The position numbers were made by a program, and so were the translations under genes. A stretch of DNA of 32,435 nt from Chloroflexota bacterium (GTDB lineage Bacteria > Chloroflexota > Limnocylindria > QHBO01), in the NCBI GenBank assembly GCA_005879815.1, contig VBKA01000069.1, positions 1-32,435 on the forward strand. Direction: 5' to 3'. Under the pieces are notes generated by a model. That model made no database searches, was not told the DNA's origin, and saw only the letters and a program-made list of their open reading frames with translations. The stretch's first letter is position 1, and each line of letters opens with the position of its first letter. This document shows, one piece after another, positions 31,682 through 32,435 of this stretch.

Positions 31682-31714
31682 GCCGATGCGCGACATCCTC
31701 CTGAGCCGATGCGC
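31678..31714 (+). repeat. 14-base direct repeat at the Rieske/cytochrome c junction
   Basis: CTGAGCCGATGCGC occurs at 31678-31691 and again at 31701-31714. The first holds the Rieske stop and an ATG that opens an 10-codon frame ending in TGA at 31716-31718; the second holds the true ATG of the cytochrome c gene. It looks like a local duplication of the start region. Confidence 0.75.
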
Positions 31715-32435
31715 CTGAAGACGCTGGGCGTCATTGTCGTCACGGCGCTGGCGCTCTTCACCGTCTTCTACTGGGTCACCGATCCGTCCCGCCTGACGGG
31801 CCGCCAGGCCCAGGCCAGCAAGGACGAGCTCGCGTATGGCGAACGCGTCTTCGCCAACAACAAGACCGACGCCTCCGCGGCCCAGTGCGCCCGATGCCAC
31901 GGCGATGACGGCAAGGGCGGCCAGGTGCCCGGGACCAAGAACATGGCTCCGAACCTCCACAGCCCCAGCATTGCCAAGAAGCTCAAGGTCAACCCGGATT
32001 ACGTGAACCTGGTGATCCGGTATGGCGGCGTCGTGGTGTCGGGCAACGTCAACTCCGACATGCCGGCCTGGAGCACGGAGGTGGGCGGATCGCTGACGGT
32101 GGAGCAGATCGATGCGGTGACCGCGCTGGTCACTGGATGGGCGGAGGAGGCGGCCTCACAGTCGCAGGCCCCTGTCGCCAACACGCCGGAGGGCGGCAAG
32201 CAGGTCTACAACTCCGCCGGCTGCGTCAGCTGCCACCAGCCCGATCTTGGCGGCGTGCCGGGAACCTACCCAAGCCTGCAGAACGTCGGCAACGAGATCG
32301 GCACCGGCCTGCCCACCCCGCCAAGCGGATTGGCCAAGATGAAGGCCGACTACGCCAAGGATCCCAAGACCTTCTTCACCAACTGGATCCGCGACTCGAC
32401 CAACAACTACAACGGCGGCACCGCGACCGGCATGC
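31709..32435 (+). CDS. Membrane-anchored diheme cytochrome c of the bc complex (3' truncated)
   Basis: The frame is open from the ATG at 31709 to the window end (242 codons, no stop), so the C-terminus lies outside. A hydrophobic N-terminal anchor (LKTLGVIVVTALALFTVFYWV) is followed by two cytochrome c domains: the first with heme motif C60-A-R-C-H64 and likely Met ligand M118 (DMPAW), the second with C172-V-S-C-H176 and a likely Met in the last visible residues (TATGM). It follows the Rieske gene by 27 bases and takes the place of cytochrome c1 or f as the periplasm/outside-facing electron acceptor. The earlier ATG at 31686 leads to a stop after 10 codons. Confidence 0.88.
   Translation, partial: MRLKTLGVIVVTALALFTVFYWVTDPSRLTGRQAQASKDELAYGERVFANNKTDASAAQCARCHGDDGKGGQVPGTKNMAPNLHSPSIAKKLKVNPDYVNLVIRYGGVVVSGNVNSDMPAWSTEVGGSLTVEQIDAVTALVTGWAEEAASQSQAPVANTPEGGKQVYNSAGCVSCHQPDLGGVPGTYPSLQNVGNEIGTGLPTPPSGLAKMKADYAKDPKTFFTNWIRDSTNNYNGGTATGM

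Noticed and set aside
1-32435. CRISPR array, tRNA, rRNA, insertion sequence or prophage
   Set aside because: No spaced repeats, no tRNA-like cloverleaf recognised by eye, no transposase or integrase motifs.

Overview
The window is a GC-rich, gene-dense piece of a bacterial chromosome (no rRNA, tRNA, phage or insertion sequence seen). Gene content (bacterial Ku, ykoEDC with a fused two-domain ATPase under a TPP riboswitch, GAF-rich signalling protein with an excisionase-type HTH, a b6-type cytochrome bc operon led by a GltD-like flavoprotein, many lipoproteins, GTG starts) best suggests a Chloroflexota lineage such as Limnocylindria/Ellin6529. This is inference; a high-GC actinobacterial relative cannot be excluded without a search.

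Layout. 1-1519: 3' end of ku followed 9 bases later by a ligase-like protein whose catalytic residues are replaced. 1523-5541 (minus): WYL regulator, CYTH protein and O-antigen-ligase-like membrane protein in one overlapping run. 5584-10670 (minus): a Pro-rich lipoprotein, a large HTH/4xGAF/GGDEF/HD signalling locus broken by a frameshift near 7628, and a GIDE-like membrane protein. 10834-13327 (plus): secreted beta-propeller, M23 peptidase with an Ig-like tail, and a small lipoprotein, coupled by ATGA overlaps. 13302-13817 (minus): YbaK-like deacylase.

13840-17599 is a thiamine unit: promoter, TPP riboswitch, hairpin, thiamine pyrophosphokinase, then the S component, ATPase and T component of an ECF-type transporter (ykoEDC). 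The same metabolite would control both uptake and the last activation step. 17630-18946 (minus) is an FAD amine/amino-acid oxidase-like gene, divergent from an alpha/beta hydrolase homologue that has lost its serine nucleophile, followed by a Bcp peroxiredoxin and two tandem 48-residue membrane proteins of one family, closed by a hairpin.

20905-24604 is an SbcD-like nuclease and YhaN/SbcC-like ATPase pair behind a promoter with an inverted repeat. 24711-27523 pairs a PIG-L deacetylase with a lipoprotein class B PBP. From 27540 a consensus-like promoter drives a respiratory operon: GltD-like iron-sulfur flavoprotein, cytochrome b6-type subunit, subunit IV, Rieske protein and a diheme cytochrome c that runs off the window.

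Most notable: two predicted pseudoenzymes (ligase, hydrolase), a broken signalling gene, a recurring TANNNT box 6-10 bases before start codons that points to leaderless transcription, and the GltD/bc complex operon.
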